From Astrocystis sublimbata (Eukaryota > Ascomycota > Sordariomycetes > Xylariales > Xylariaceae): 64,000 nt of DNA. Under the pieces are notes generated by a model. It searched no databases. It was not told where the DNA came from and saw only the letters and a program-made list of their open reading frames with translations. A program made the translations under genes and the position numbers. The DNA lies in NCBI GenBank assembly GCA_022453515.1, contig JAJNNY010000025.1, positions 186,001 to 250,000 of the forward strand. Direction: 5' to 3'. This document shows, one piece after another, positions 1-12,608 of the stretch. Every line of letters begins with the position of its first letter. The first letter of the stretch is position 1.

Positions 1-760
1 ATTTGTTGACGAGCTGCTGCTCGGCGTTGTCGCATCATGGCCTGGTTCATTCGACTCGGACCTACCTGGGCCCGAGCTTGCTGCGTCTTGATGGCCATTT
101 CGGCCTGTTGGGTGTGATAGCCCGGATACATGCGGACTCTTGTGGGTGGAGGGGCGACGGGAGCGGCTGCCGCCAAGGGGCTGTCTTCTGGGATATAATA
201 AGGCAGCTTGGAGGTCGCGGCGTGGTCCATGAGAGAGTCTCCTACAGAACCCCCGGGTACGAAATCCATTGGCATCGAAAGTGTGGGTGATGCGATCGAT
301 TGCTGTGAAGGGGTGGGAGGGCTAAAGCTGGGTGCGTTAAAACTGGGGTTGTTCAAGTAGTTGAAATCCGCGAAGTCGGTCGCAGCGCTCATGTGGGCGC
401 CGAACATGGCACCGCCGCCGTACAGATTTGAGGTGCCGTGGAGGTCGTTGATGGCCATGGTGCTAGCCAGAGCCCCCGGAACGAAAGGCGTCTGTTGCTT
501 GTAGGCTTCGTAGCGATGGCTAGGGCCGGACAGCTCCGAGGTTGTCGGCAGTGTAGCGGGAGTGGCGACCATGTCGAGGGCGGAGACGGTAGGTGCGAGC
601 TGCGACTTGCTGTCGCTGCGGCCCATGTCACTGGGCGATAGCGAAGCCGGTGCCGACTCAAAGACTGATGCTCCAGATCCATGCTGATCGAAGTCGACAA
701 AACCGTAGAAGCCGTCGCTCGAGGCGGGCGAACTATTCGTTGACCCGTCGGGGGACATGA
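1..760 (-). CDS. Regulator-like protein, N-terminal part (truncated by window edge)
   Basis: An open frame of 253 codons runs from ATG at 760 to the left edge without a stop; the C-terminus lies outside the window. The protein starts MSPDGSTNSSPASS and is low-complexity, rich in Ser, Pro, Ala and Thr, with scattered aromatic/acidic patches (GFYGFVDFD near residue 20, ATDFADFNYLNN near 125). It turns basic and Gln-rich near the edge (AIKTQQARAQ, then MMRQRRAAARQQ). A disordered acidic/aromatic N-terminus followed by a basic Arg/Gln stretch fits a fungal transcription factor, possibly bZIP-like, but no complete DNA-binding domain is visible, so the function is only inferred. The start is the first in-frame ATG after a low-complexity leader. 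The reading frame was checked codon by codon over the whole segment. Confidence 0.6.
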
Positions 761-861
761 TTGCAGCCGAGGCAAGCGGAACCGAGGTTGAGTGTCGTGT
801 CACCTGTGCAGGTGTATTGTGTGATGGCGCTGGGCGGTAGTAGTATATTTATTGGTGGTGA

Positions 862-935
862 TGTGGTGAAGACGGTGATGGTGATGATGATGGTGACGGG
901 CGTTGGTGATGGTGTTGCGAGTGTGGTTTGGTGTT
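862..935. repeat. CAT/CAC-type microsatellite (minus-strand sense)
   Basis: The plus strand reads as a run of GGTGATG/GATGATGG-like units; on the minus strand this is (CAC/CAT)n. It lies about 100-175 bases upstream of the start codon at 760, so it is in the leader or promoter of the regulator-like gene. Confidence 0.6.
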
Positions 936-1134
936 GGCAGCAGGAGAGAAGAAAGGGATCGGAAACAGTGGAGGGCAGGTCGATCTGCTACCTACCGCTC
1001 GTAGTACGTACTCGCTGTTCGAGTTAGAGAACCAAATCAAAATCCCCAGGGCTACGACGCCAAGCGGTGGGTCGCGGGCTTTATACCCCCATCCATGATG
1101 GTAATCCAGTCCTCCCAGTCGATGAGTAAGTACC

Positions 1135-1144
1135 TACCTAGGTA
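1135..1144. repeat. Perfect TACCTAGGTA palindrome (first of eight in the window)
   Basis: The other perfect copies start at 1221, 1880, 3040, 13106, 25698, 29380 and 37073. None lies in a coding exon. Each is usually embedded in further GGTACC or ACCTACC half-sites. Confidence 0.85.
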
Positions 1145-2810
1145 CCTGCCTCCTGAGGTACACCATTGTGCAGGGAGCCCCCCCCATGAGCCCCCCGGAC
1201 CGAACGATACCTACCTAAGGTACCTAGGTAGCCTGTCTTGCCTGTCGGGTTCACTGGGAGCCCGGGCCCATCTTCAACTACGAGCGGCACCTTGAATTCC
1301 CGCAGGCGAGGCAGGTGCCGATACGCCTCGACGTCGGCATTTTCAAGGTCCCCAGCGTAGAGATCCATTGGAAAACCTTGGATTCGGTACTGCAGATACG
1401 TACCTTCACATGCCCGGTGCAGGACATCATGGATGTATCTGCAAAATTAGATACAGGCACTCGTATCCAGGACGGTGAGTATAGCTAGCCAGACGATACC
1501 TAAGTATGTACATACTACCCCTTCTGGGCTCCATGCCTACCTTGGCGAGTTAGGTGAATGTAGGTACCTGGCTACGTACCGCTACGTGCGCCCATTACAT
1601 ACCTACATAAGGTACTTATGTATCTACCTAGATACAAAGTATGTAGATAGGAGGTATGCAGGTGGGCGAGTAGGCAACTTAGATGACAGCTTTCCCTAAG
1701 TGCTCAACGCTCTGGGCGTCTGTTCTAACTTCTATGTGTGGGTAGACACTAAGTGTTTGTGCTTGGGCGCTTGGCTCGTTGATTGTTGTCGCCTGTTCTG
1801 CCCCGACCCCGTCCATGGCCACAGGGATCTTTTGGCCAGGACGCAGCAAGAGAGGGGAGAGGACGCGTCAGCTCTGCGGTACCTAGGTACAATGGAATCC
1901 TCCAATCATCGAGGCGGTTGAGGTCGAAGCTTCCTTGCTACCTCTAAGTCGCTTAGGTACCTAGCCCCCTTCCTAGGTAGCCACCTGCCAGCTGTGAATC
2001 AACTGGCGAGTGGCATCCATATCTTGTTGATCTACATACTGTAGTACTCCTACGCTCAAAGTTACGGTTGTCTGTCTTGTCTGTCTTGTCTGTCTTACTT
2101 TGTACCGACATACACGAGATCACGAGGTACAGCATGGAACCTCGAGGCTTTTCAGTTCTTCACTCATATATGCCCGAGGTGCCCACCCACCTTTACACAA
2201 ACGAGGTCAGATGTTTGGAAACAATAATCCAATGCCATGGATTACTCTACCACACGGAGGCGCGGGGGTTATGCTAGCGACTGGAGTGAACCAATGTCCT
2301 TGACGTGATAGGCAATATTGCCTAGCCTCGCTGTCTACATGAGGAGGGGCGGTGTAAGTGATGACTATAGTACGCTGGGTACGATGGCAACAATGATAAT
2401 GATGAATAATCTATGGTACCTCCCTAATCAGGAACCTGAAGGCCAACCGTCAATGAACGAGCTGGTGCTTAATGTACCGACATGTAGGTACGCTCCAAAA
2501 GATGGATGCTCGCGATGCTACTGTGCCTACCTGACGATATGTGTAAGCAAACCTGAACAGCATCTAAGCCAGGCATATCTATACTGAAAGGATAACTGCC
2601 GCCTACCTACTAGGATATGATTGATATTGGGGCGCTGTCATCTACAGACAGTTGCCGCCGTCGTCTTTGGAAATAGGCATATCGGTAGGTCGTCTCCAGA
2701 AATCAAGTCTGGTTGGCCATTAAATGGCAGCCTGGAGTTTTGGTGGGCCAGACGCCAATGTAAGCAGTACATGCCTACATAGACGTAGCACAGCCCGAAT
2801 CAGTGCAGAT

Positions 2811-2854
2811 GCCAGTGCTGTGCCAGTGCTGTACCAGTGCTGTACCAGTGCTTG
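2811..2854. repeat. 11-bp tandem repeat, about four copies
   Basis: Units GCCAGTGCTGT (2811 and 2822), ACCAGTGCTGT (2833) and ACCAGTGCTTG (2844) follow each other exactly at an 11-bp period. It lies in non-coding sequence with no gene in reach. Confidence 0.8.
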
Positions 2855-5800
2855 GGGACATTGATCGATAGAGTGGCAACTAGGTTGGTAGCCATCAAAC
2901 CATTTGCGACGGCTCCTGCCTCGCCTGCTGGCCTGCCTGGCCTGCTACGGGTCTCGCGGGTTTGTCTGTGATGGGCCAACCGGATCGGCTGGTCTCCAAG
3001 GCACAGCCCCCGCCGCTTACCACACACACAAACCTAAAGTACCTAGGTACCGCCTCCGCAAACATCAAGATATACATACATAGTATGTATGTAAGATGCA
3101 AAGAATCGACATGGTTCAAAACCCGACCTCTCGGCTTGATCCCTATCACCCTATGTACCTACAGAATCTAAACGCTGGCGGCGATTTTGGTAATGCCGTA
3201 TCCTCCTCGTACTGCAGTGTTAGAGTTGATAGTATCAACTCGATACGACGAAAAGAGGCACATGTCGCTCTTTTGCATCTCTAGACTCCGATGGGGTCTG
3301 GGGAAGGCCGGCGTCCGGCACAATAGCATAGCATAAATCAGCACTGGCAGGACGTCGGATTTTTTGGTGCATAAACAGCAGCCCTGTCCTCGGAGGTTGA
3401 AACATTCTTTCTTCCGACACTATCCCGCCCCCAAGGCCCCAAGGCCAAGGGCGCGACGTCTTGCTGAAACGTTGAAAGGTGTGAAACCGCCAGTCATCGT
3501 TTTCATGTAAGACTAGGATTCATCCGATCTGTCCGGCGACTCGGCGAGGCAGCAACCCTGCTCGTGAGGGCGGACGACCAATGGGAAGCGTACTATTGAG
3601 CAGTCAGTGTGAGCACCTCTTTCGAAACTTTACTTACTCGTAGGTGATGTCTCGCTCCTAGATCTTCTATGTCCCAGACATTTACATGGACGGGAGGTTT
3701 CCAGAACAGAACCCAGAATGCCAGACACGCCAGAGTGCCAGAAGCCGTCAACCTTTGATCGTCGACGCTATCATGTCCCCCCACCTGAGTTAGGCCAGCT
3801 CCTCGAGCGAGGACTTGAAGATCAGAGAAGATCTCCCCTGGCCGATCTTGGTTGCAATACTACATTAGGTAGCATGTAGCTCAATCTACTGCAGGTACTC
3901 GGGTACAGTGGCAGTGGTGGTGCACACGAGCCAGGTTGCCGTTGCTGATTGGCTCTGGGCCTCTGCAAGATGTGGCTTAGCATCCAGACCTCAGCTGGAC
4001 AAGGACGCTGACCCGCCGCGTCGGGGCCAGGCACGCCAGGAAGGGAATACTATACCTATAAGTACCTATGGCGCAGCATCTGGGCATCTGGGATGCTATG
4101 CTGGGCGAGCGTTCATTAAGTCGGTGCCTAATCAAATACTCAAAATCATCCCCATCAATTCTCCGATGACGGTCGAAAACCTACACTGAAATCTCTAGAA
4201 ATGAGGCGGATACTACTACAAAACCATGACGAACGAGGCAGGCCGGAGCAGGCACCCAAATAGCCAAGCGTTGCACTGCATTGGTTCTACAACTGGACTT
4301 CACTGCTGGTCCTTCCACCCAAACTGTGATTTGAGTGAGGTTGAGCAGCGCCACCCCCTACACACTATTACACATGCCGCACAGCGAGACTTATAACACC
4401 GCGCATGCGCATGTGAGAGGCCTCCCGCTCTTACACTTGCAGGTTTGTGTAACTCTTGAGTATAAATTCAATGTACACGGTTGGCACGTGACAACAGTCG
4501 CTATTACGACAACAGTCAATCAGTGGCCCAATACATGTCAATCCATATCGAAAGGACTGCAGTCTCATATGCCCAGTGAGTGGTCAGGTTTGCTCCTTAC
4601 TAACAGGATAATTACGTGACACTGTGGGTGTTGCCAGAGGCAACACTTAACCTTTCATCGGGCTGAACAGTGCAACTCTGCATTGTCTTTCTGCTTTGCA
4701 CAACTATTTACGAACGCAGCAGCCAACAATGAGACAGCAAGTCAACACAGTTTTTCCCAACCTCATGTTTGGAAATTGACCCCATTAATCACATTCAGAC
4801 GCCTGCTCGATAATCAGGCGCTGGGCTTTAGCCCATGGTATTGTTCGTGATGTTGCTGTTCCTGTTGTACTGTGTCCGTCAAGTATATTAAAGGAATATC
4901 AACAATTTTCAGTCGGCATGGTTATAGTCGAATGAATTCCAGCAGGCGATGTTGGGTCATGGTGGGCTTTATAATTGAGTTTTACTGGGTTTGAAAAGCA
5001 ATATATATGAAGATTTTGGGACATTGCTCTGGTTCTAGCTCGTGATAGTCTCCTCACATTGTTTGTGTTCAGGTATCATTCCTAGGTGACCTTGATACTG
5101 ATATTTGAATGTTACTCAACTGCCAATGCAACAAATGTGTCAATTCGCTTGTCACAAAATACTGTTGCATATGACGGGACACCTGACTTCGTCGGGCTGC
5201 GGCAGACCCAGCAGTGCTGGCTCTGCTCAAGTCCCAACAGACGTTGTGTGTACTCTATCCCCATTCACCCAACACTTAGAGTGTAGGGTCGCTTGTACCA
5301 AAGAGCAAAGGTTCAATATGAGACTGGAACGTTGGGATCTGAAATCCAAATACACAAGCGAACGACTCGTTAGAGCTACAGTTCCCCTGGAGTACAAAGC
5401 GAGTTTATCGCAAGCGACGCGACGGATCTAAAACATCACGGTCTGGTCCTCTTCCCTCTAATTGCTCTCTCCAGACAGCACCTTCCTTCGACACATTTCC
5501 CCTGCATCTCTTGATTCCTGCATCCATGCTCGCGTCCAGAGTTCCAGATGATTATGGGCATCGCCGCCACTTTTACCTACACACCAGGGAATAGTCAGCT
5601 TTCTATGCGTAAGAAAGGGACTTTTTGTTGTGAAGTTGGACTTGGGCGACTCAAGGATTCGACGGTGCAGTCTGTATCGACCAGGTTAACGTTGCACGAC
5701 GTGCCATTGCACTCACAGTCCCAGAAAGTTAACAATATCTGATATGACTGCCTGCGTAGCAAGGAGAGTTGGTCCCCTTACTATTACGTCGTAGTTTTTA

Positions 5801-6268
5801 TCTCTTTTTCCAGCTTGGCTCTTTGACGGGGCTGCGGCCGCGATTCTACACCAATGCACGAGATACAGCCCCTCTCTTATCAGATACCATTTCGTACTCG
5901 CACGCTCTACTTTCTATGTTGCAATGGACCAACACACGCGTATAACTATTGGTCAGTTATTCTCTTTGGAATCGCGACACGTGATGCCGGGCTCAAATCT
6001 TCTCCTTTCCAGTTTATTTCTTGACCAAACATTAGAACAATAGGGGCCGATGGGCTGATTATTGACGGTCGTCAAGTATTCAACTTGATTCGTCTAGGTA
6101 GTATTGTTACAGAATAATTAGATGCAAATACTCCAGTTTTTCAAATGTTAACTATTGTTTTTCAAGCTTCTGTTACATTTCCGCAATCGCTGCAGACTGT
6201 TGTTTCCAGTCCCTGGGGGCCTGGGTATCTTCTACGCATGCAGCCCAAACCACACTATCGAACTCATA

Positions 6269-7371
6269 CTAAAAGCCAGTCCTATCGATCGCAACAATTT
6301 TCGCTGGCTCGGTAATAGTGCCGTTGACTGGCCGGGCTAATGCTCCACCCGTGACTGTATAGACGATGTTCTTGTCGCCTTTTGTTCGACCAAACGCCAA
6401 AGCCGTGTCTCCAGCGACAGTAAGGTCCGTAGATCTGCCCACAACAACCGTCGCGGCAGAGCCCGGGCCGTCAACTGCCACGGTGTTGTTGAAGTTGGTG
6501 GCGGCCCAAATTTGCCCTCTTTCGTCAATTTCAAAATCGTCAATGTCATCGGTGTGGAACTCGGCGATTAGCTCTGCTTGAGCACCCTTGGCTGCCATGC
6601 CTCTCTGGTCGATGCGTAGGCGGTAGACAGCAGCAAGGTTGCTATTGCTGAAGTACAAGTACCCATTGCGAATCTTCAGCCCGTTAACACCTAACGGGAT
6701 TGGTGCGTCAGCCACACTTTGCATCTCAGGAATTTCAACTGCCGTCTCATACGCGCCAGTCTTCATGTCCACGCGCCAAACTCGACTCAGACCGCTATCT
6801 GCGATTAGAATAGCGGATGACGAGCAGGTGGAGATGCTGGCAAGGCCATTGAGGAGTACAGCCTCAGGCATTTTCACAATAAGCCGTGTTGTTGGCTCTG
6901 GCCCCCTAAAGTCGACCTCCCAAACTTTCGAAGTCCCCGCAACCGCTGGAGAATAAAGTCAGTAAATGCGATAGGGCCGTCGATATTCAAGACGGCTACA
7001 GAAAAGCACCCACCTTCTGCTAGGGCACTAAATGTGGCGCCCGCAACTGCGAACACGTCAGGGCTCGTTTCGACAATACCAGTCAGTCCGTTGGCATCCT
7101 TGATGTTGATTACAGAGGCCTCGGGGGAATCCGATAGTGGCCGCCGGATAGAATATAGGGACGCATTAGGTTGCGTCATGGTTACAAGCAGGTCGCCATT
7201 ACGACGTATTGCTATGTTTTCGAACCAGCTATCGTTGGCAGTACTGTCTAGCTGGAAGATAGTTCGTGCCGGGAGCGGCAGGTTTGCTGAACGAGGGGCG
7301 TTTTGGGGTGTGGGCGCCGCAAAAGCATTTCCACAGGCTAATGCCAGCAGAGTCGAAGTAGTAAAGTGCAT
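6269..7371 (-). CDS. Secreted SMP-30-like six-bladed beta-propeller protein
   Basis: Two exons (7014-7371 and 6269-6945, minus) are joined across a 68-bp GT-AG intron (6946-7013, ending TTCTCCAG), giving 344 residues. Residues 1-19 form a signal peptide (hydrophobic core after MHFTTSTLL, Ala-X-Ala near 19). The rest has repeated strands typical of SMP-30/gluconolactonase or NHL-type propellers: SWFENIAIRRNGDLLVT, ILIADSGLSRVWRVD, IWAATNFNNTV. Related fungal secreted propellers are common, and some (EupfF, AsR5) are hetero-Diels-Alderases in meroterpenoid clusters; others have no known role. No polyketide or terpene gene is adjacent here, so the function is open: lactonase-like, pericyclase-like or neither. 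The intron removes an in-frame dead end, and the joined frame (AEAVAGTSKVWEVD) reads smoothly through the propeller. Confidence 0.82.
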
Positions 7372-8354
7372 CGTGGTTGGGAACTATAGAGTCTGTATCG
7401 AATAACTGAATGCCACTTGACAACAAAGACTAAGGCAACATCTTAAATAAGTATCATGGCGTTCATGCCGTACGTTGTCATTACGCATTTATAATCATTC
7501 CCCAGTAATCGTTACTGCGCTGAGTTTAAGTCCGAAGGCGCTCGTCAAACTTTCACTCTTGGCCATTCTAGCCTCATTGCCGTCAAGGGTGCATTGGGTA
7601 TTAATAGCAATGTGGGTATTATTATTAACTCATAGTGTATAGATTGTTGACGACCTACTCACTAAGGAGATCCTTCACCAAACTGAAGTACAAGGCAGCT
7701 TATGTGATGAGTCTGACCAGAAACATGACTGTGTCTATCTCGCAAACAATCCGAGGCCGTTGCCTTACCTCAAAGCATTTTTTCGAGCCTATATGACGTA
7801 CAGGACTCCAAATACTTTTCATTTATGTGTAATTATATGTTTATTCACAAGACAGGTACAGAGTGAGGCGGTTGGCAGGGGTCATGACACTACACCACAT
7901 TCGAGATAGAGCTGCAGCATCTGCTGACAAGGATTCTCACTCGCCCAAATGGCCATGGTCCTGGATTCAATCCTGCTCCCCTGCATACGGGTAATTTCTG
8001 TCCGGACATGATCAATTCGCTCTCTTTACTCCGTGGAAGGACAAGATGTATGATCACAACATCAGTTTCAAAAGGTATAGATTTAACACTTGCTTTTCCA
8101 CCGCAGGAAATCATCACTGCCTCTGTTGAGAAGTGTGTTATCCTTAACGTGAACCTTCTTATATCAACAATTTAGGTCGCTTTCGTAGTTTTACCCAAGA
8201 CGAGCATGCTGACACTGAAAACCCCATGCTCCCTTAGTGCTGACACAAACGGAGTCACCAAGCGTCCAACGGACACCGGCTCGGCCGGTTAGAGACAGGC
8301 CATAGATAAATTTCATAGGCGAACTTCATCGTAGTCGCTTTGTCATCAAATTGC
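7372..8354. other. Intergenic region, no gene seen
   Basis: AT-leaning sequence between the beta-propeller start (7371) and the sugar-porter stop (8355). It should carry the propeller promoter and the sugar-porter 3' end. I see no recognisable RNA gene or repeat. Confidence 0.6.
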
Positions 8355-10750
8355 TTAACTCAAATCTTTCTGCTGATAGGCCAACTTCTCTTGCAATGTT
8401 TTCTTCGCCTCTAAACTAGCCTTGCGCGGGTTGTCTGCCTCAAATATACTTCTTCAAGTCAGTTTGACTAATAAAGTTCTCACGGCTAATGTAAGATACT
8501 TACATGTCCAATTCTTCCAGTGTGAGGCCTTTTGTCTCCACAAAAAAGAAGTATATGAATGCAAATTCAAATGCATCCCAGAAAACGAAGAATACGTAGA
8601 ACCAATATCCTATCTGTATATACCTGTGAGCATGATGGGAAATGTGTCGATGTAATCCTCGTGGAACACATACACTAGACAAAGCGATTGGCCCAACGAA
8701 CGTATTTAAGAAGCCGGCAGATCTCAGGGCAGGTTAGTATTCATCGATCGCGACCTATGGATCTGCTCATACCCGGAAGTGATTTTGTAGGCTCCCATTG
8801 CTTTTGCTCGCATCCTATTCGAGACAACCTCGGCAGGATATACGGGCTGCATGGGAGTGAATGCTTTTATTGACATATTAGTGCAACAAGTACATATGTG
8901 GTTTTGATTGACCTATGGCAACGTACCTCCAGAGAAGACCGCACCAAATACGAATATAAACACGATTGACAAGGTTGCTGCAGCGTTGTTATTGTATTCG
9001 ATCTTGCCCGCTGAGCCGGCAGCCACGAGCGCAAGACAAATGGACATGCCGAATGTACTTCCTAATAACATCTAACATCATAGCATGAGTAATTGATTTT
9101 CTCACCAGGATGGTCGTATTCTCAGTTGTGGCGAGTAAGCTAAGAGTAGAGTCGCAAGAACAACTCGATAGCTCACGGCTCTTTGAAGGGATAGAAAAGG
9201 AGACACAGGATTTTATTACCTTGCGACGACCAACAACATCGTGTAAACGGGCACCACATGTCGAAAAGACCCAGCCAATGACTGAGTAAATGATATTCAA
9301 GATCTGTTCATCACACCTCGCGTCAAAATCTGATCAATACAACAGTCGGCTTTTCTATAGGTTGATACAGGAGAACAGAGAGAAGGGCGGCAGAATAGAA
9401 ACACAGAGTGTTGCTCACAAGCTTAGTATCTGTGTCTTTGACGCCAATTGCATCTAGCATGACCGGAAGATAGTAAGATATAATGCTTAAACAGCGAGTC
9501 AGCCATCATACATGAGGTTGTGGCAGTTCTAGGTTAAAAGTCCTACTTGTTTCCGCTGAATTGAGCAAACCAGGAAAATACCATATTAAGCATCAACCTG
9601 TATCGGCTCGACCGACTTTCAACTAGGACACGCAAATCAAACAGATCTTTCCACGTCGCCTTTGGGATCCCCTGCACACTCTCCACCACTAATTCCAAGT
9701 CAGTTGCCATGACGTCGATTGGGACTTGTGAGCACGTTGTGAGCTTTGCGATAGCGCAATCGAAACGAATTCACGGCATCGACTCCTCTGATTTAATTTG
9801 TTCAAGACGGAAGATACAAGGGGTACGCACTTTCTCGCATCTGGAGTTCGACTAGGGGATGGTTTGGGTCACCGTTTGTATGGTACTTGGTAATGATCTG
9901 TCTTGCCTCCTCGTGCTTGTCGTTGAGAATTAGGTATCGGGGTGATTCAGGGAAGAACTTGATAACGAGCGCGACTATCCCAGCACAAACTGCTTGAAGC
10001 CATAGTGGAATTCTCCAGTCTAGGTCCCCTTGATCCGCAAGGTATTTGTGGCAGCCGTACACAGAAGATGTTGCCAGAATGGAGCCGACATAGTAGAAAG
10101 TGTTGAACGTTCCCGCAATTGTTCCCCTATATGCCGCGGGGGAGATCTCAACGAGATAGAGAGGCGCAGCTGTTGTAGTTAGAGTGGCAAAGAAGGCAAG
10201 TATGAACCTTCCTCCAATGAATGTAGGCAGATTTGTCGCCAGGCCGGTGATGATTGTTCCTACAATCACCCCTAAACAGCCGAAAAAGATATGCCAGATT
10301 CGTCCGTACCAATCAATCAACCATACGAACAGAGCACCTCCAATTTGTCCGACCTGATATCTATGAGACATTTGTTGTTAAGTATCTGCCCATTCTCACA
10401 CTGTTACTTACTTGGAAGATTGCGAAGACAATTCCTGTTGACGCATTGCCAGTCGCAGACAACCCAAAGTACTTTGTATAATTGGGTAAAGCCTATGTAG
10501 GTAGGTTGCGTCAGTTCTAACGAGCATTCGCAAGCTACACATATAATTGCCTGGACGAAAAATTGCTCACATTAATTGATCCCATTAGCGAGCTGTCAAA
10601 CCCTGGTTATGAGTCAGCGAAGGCCGGTCGCGAATTTGAACATGCGGGCTGCTGCTGACCACTCATCGTTGAGCAGAGGAAAATGGTCGCAGCGAGGACA
10701 TATAGTTTGATATAGCCTGGTCCACGAGGGTCGGGCTTGTTAGTCGCCAT
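8355..10750 (-). CDS. MFS sugar porter (hexose/lactose-permease type), 12 exons
   Basis: Reconstructed exons on the minus strand: 10660-10750, 10571-10602, 10412-10492, 9831-10353, 9547-9724, 9419-9485, 9220-9303, 9071-8927, 8863-8773, 8722-8674, 8613-8504 and 8448-8355. All joins are GT-AG and keep frame, giving 514 residues, the usual length for fungal sugar porters. Motifs in order: [18 protein letters not shown] (TM1, sugar-porter start), a GRIWHIFFG loop after TM2, [11 protein letters not shown] after TM6, SGNNIISYYLP in TM7, [44 protein letters not shown], and [12 protein letters not shown] in place of the usual PETKG. The C-terminal tail continues as an [14 protein letters not shown] extension. 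It should be a plasma-membrane proton-sugar symporter of the lactose-permease-like subfamily; the substrate is not predictable. The first four exons restore a TM1 that no single open frame shows, which supports the start at 10750. Confidence 0.85.
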
Positions 10751-11966
10751 AATCGAGGCATAATCTGCCAAGACCGAGTCAACATCGTGAACCGTGTCAG
10801 AACCTCCATGGCGGTTCTCCAGGTGTTGAGTCTGTCGACTATGACTTTTTGCTAACCTAGGTGTGGTGTTCGGATTTGCTATGATGTACTGTTGGTAAAT
10901 TTTCTATATCGTCAGGGTCAAATCATGAGGTGACTTGGGAGCTCAAGACACATCTCACGCGGGGTATTTTGAAATGATGGCTATAAGCTTTATAATATTC
11001 TGTGCGACGGGCATTTATCCATGACAACGCTTCCCACCACTGTTATCGCATACCTGCCACCTTGTCCACTTGCAGCATATCGGAAGTAAGACAATAATGA
11101 TTGATGGGGGTAAGCTATGTAACCCTAAGTTGTATGACAACGGATGACCGCCACGCTACAAGGTTCCCCGCAAAGGAAGACTTGGAATACCATGGGGATC
11201 TCTGTCTTTACGTGGAGGTGAGATCTTATAGTGACCCCACGCAAGGCAGAACCTTAACAAGATGCTTGCAGATAGAATGGGAGTAAATTTCAATGCTTGC
11301 CCCGTCTTATTGGCTCAATACTAATGAGAGCCACTATGATTCAATAATTGGCATTCGTCTGATATGGCCTGTCCGACGATAAATCTCATGATGGCGTCGG
11401 AACTGTAGGCAGATTATGCATATGCGCGTCTATCGATTATCGTAGGGGAACAGTCTACTAAATATTCCTACCTGGGTAGGTATGTGGCTAATTTGAGCAT
11501 GTAGTAAGGGCAACATAGATTGGCGCTTGATGTATTTGGCTCTGATGTTAGGCTCACCAAGTCGGACGACGAGCTTATGTGAAATTGCAGTGTCAATGTA
11601 TGTATCGTGAGTACATTCGTTGTGGTAGTCCCATCCTATATTATCACGGCGAAGCTAATCAGACGTAGATAAGTGAACAGTTTGAAGAGAGGGATGTATT
11701 TCATGGTGGACAATAAAATGTCCCATCACCTACTTTCAATGGAGAATGTACGTAGTTACAAATGCCTCGTCCCGTGCACTGGCGTATTTTTCACAGAGGC
11801 ATTGTTTTGAATTCCCAGCCAAGCTCTCTTACGGAGTGTATAAAGCGTTCCTTGTGCCGTAGACAATCCATTGTGTGTTCACAAACAGTGCAATTGTTAC
11901 AGAAAAGCATCAGCCAAGTTTTAGAGCCTCAAAGATGTGTGTATGGACGGAAAGTGGTTATAAAAC
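10751..11966. other. Divergent intergenic region, no gene seen
   Basis: It lies between the sugar-porter start (10750, minus) and the DUF5519 start (11967, plus), so it can hold two opposed promoters. It contains a TACCTGGGTAGGTA near-palindrome at about 11469. The open frame starting at 11762 has no protein-like composition. Confidence 0.6.
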
Positions 11967-12608
11967 ATGTCAACATCCTCGTCTCTCTGGATCTTCACAA
12001 CCGCACAGCATCACACTCTCCTACAACAAAGCTCCCATCTCGGAGTCACTCCACAGCGCCAGGTAGACTTCCCCTCCCCACCTAACACGCAAGCCGTCTT
12101 AGAAGCCATGATGGCCGAGTTCGCCACGACGGACCAGGGCCACACTATTGAGGTGCGGAAATCGTTTCTCGAGCCGGGTCTACAAGCACTTCGTCGCCGA
12201 CTCACTGTTCCTACGGACCAGAACGGCGGCCCAATCGACGCGGTAGCCGCTATAAACACCAGGGATTCTTACGGGGGCGAAATCTACCACCCGCATCGTG
12301 ATGGTACCTCACATGTGATTTTGCACCCTGAGGATTCGAAGAGGGTGATCGAAGCTGGATGGGGTGAAAGACACCCCTTTTGCACTAACGCCTGGTATTG
12401 GAAATTATACTTCAACTGGTTTTGTCAGAGGCGCTTACCTGTCCCAGTTGAACTCAACATCATCTATGCTCCACGCCACGAAGGCGAATTACAGGTTGTT
12501 CGTCAAATCCTCCAGGCGGCAGTCTGGTACGGAACAGGGGGTGACCTACACGCCATCGATGCAACCACTTACAAGTTCCCACCTGCCCCTGCTCCTAGCT
12601 CGGCCTAA
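11967..12608 (+). CDS. DUF5519 / luciferase-domain protein
   Basis: Single exon of 213 residues from ATG at 11967 to TAA at 12606-12608. The C-terminal half matches the fungal Luciferase (DUF5519) domain: GGEIYHPHRDGTSHVILHP near residue 105, then EAGWGERHPF near 128, and a late VELNIIYAPRHEGELQVV segment near 160. Known fungal members usually carry a longer N-terminus with a membrane segment; here the N-terminus is short and polar (MSTSSSLWIF), so an upstream exon may be missing or the gene may be a short variant. Biochemical function is unknown for this family, and the name does not imply light production. It stands alone between a sugar porter and COG7. Confidence 0.75.
   Translation: MSTSSSLWIFTTAQHHTLLQQSSHLGVTPQRQVDFPSPPNTQAVLEAMMAEFATTDQGHTIEVRKSFLEPGLQALRRRLTVPTDQNGGPIDAVAAINTRDSYGGEIYHPHRDGTSHVILHPEDSKRVIEAGWGERHPFCTNAWYWKLYFNWFCQRRLPVPVELNIIYAPRHEGELQVVRQILQAAVWYGTGGDLHAIDATTYKFPPAPAPSSA

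Larger units (their letters stand above)
761..6268. other. Gene-poor intergenic stretch with palindromes and short tandem repeats
   Basis: I find no convincing gene in these 5.5 kb; the open frames are short and have no family resemblance. It holds a (CAT/CAC)-type repeat at about 855-930, dense TACCTAGGTA palindromes (perfect copies at 1135, 1221, 1880 and 3040, many partial ones between 1130 and 2000), a TGTCT-rich repeat at about 2068-2097 and an 11-bp tandem repeat at 2811-2854. The left part is the upstream region of the gene at 1-760. The right part lies downstream of the beta-propeller gene. Confidence 0.7.

Noticed and set aside
4500..4620. Possible small gene in the 4.3-5.5 kb region
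   Set aside because: Frames of 60-108 codons with random composition, no splice-consistent extension and no family match.
7900..7990. tRNA-like GGATTCAATCC box near 7.96 kb
   Set aside because: A B-box-like stretch exists, but no A-box or acceptor stem pairing on either strand.
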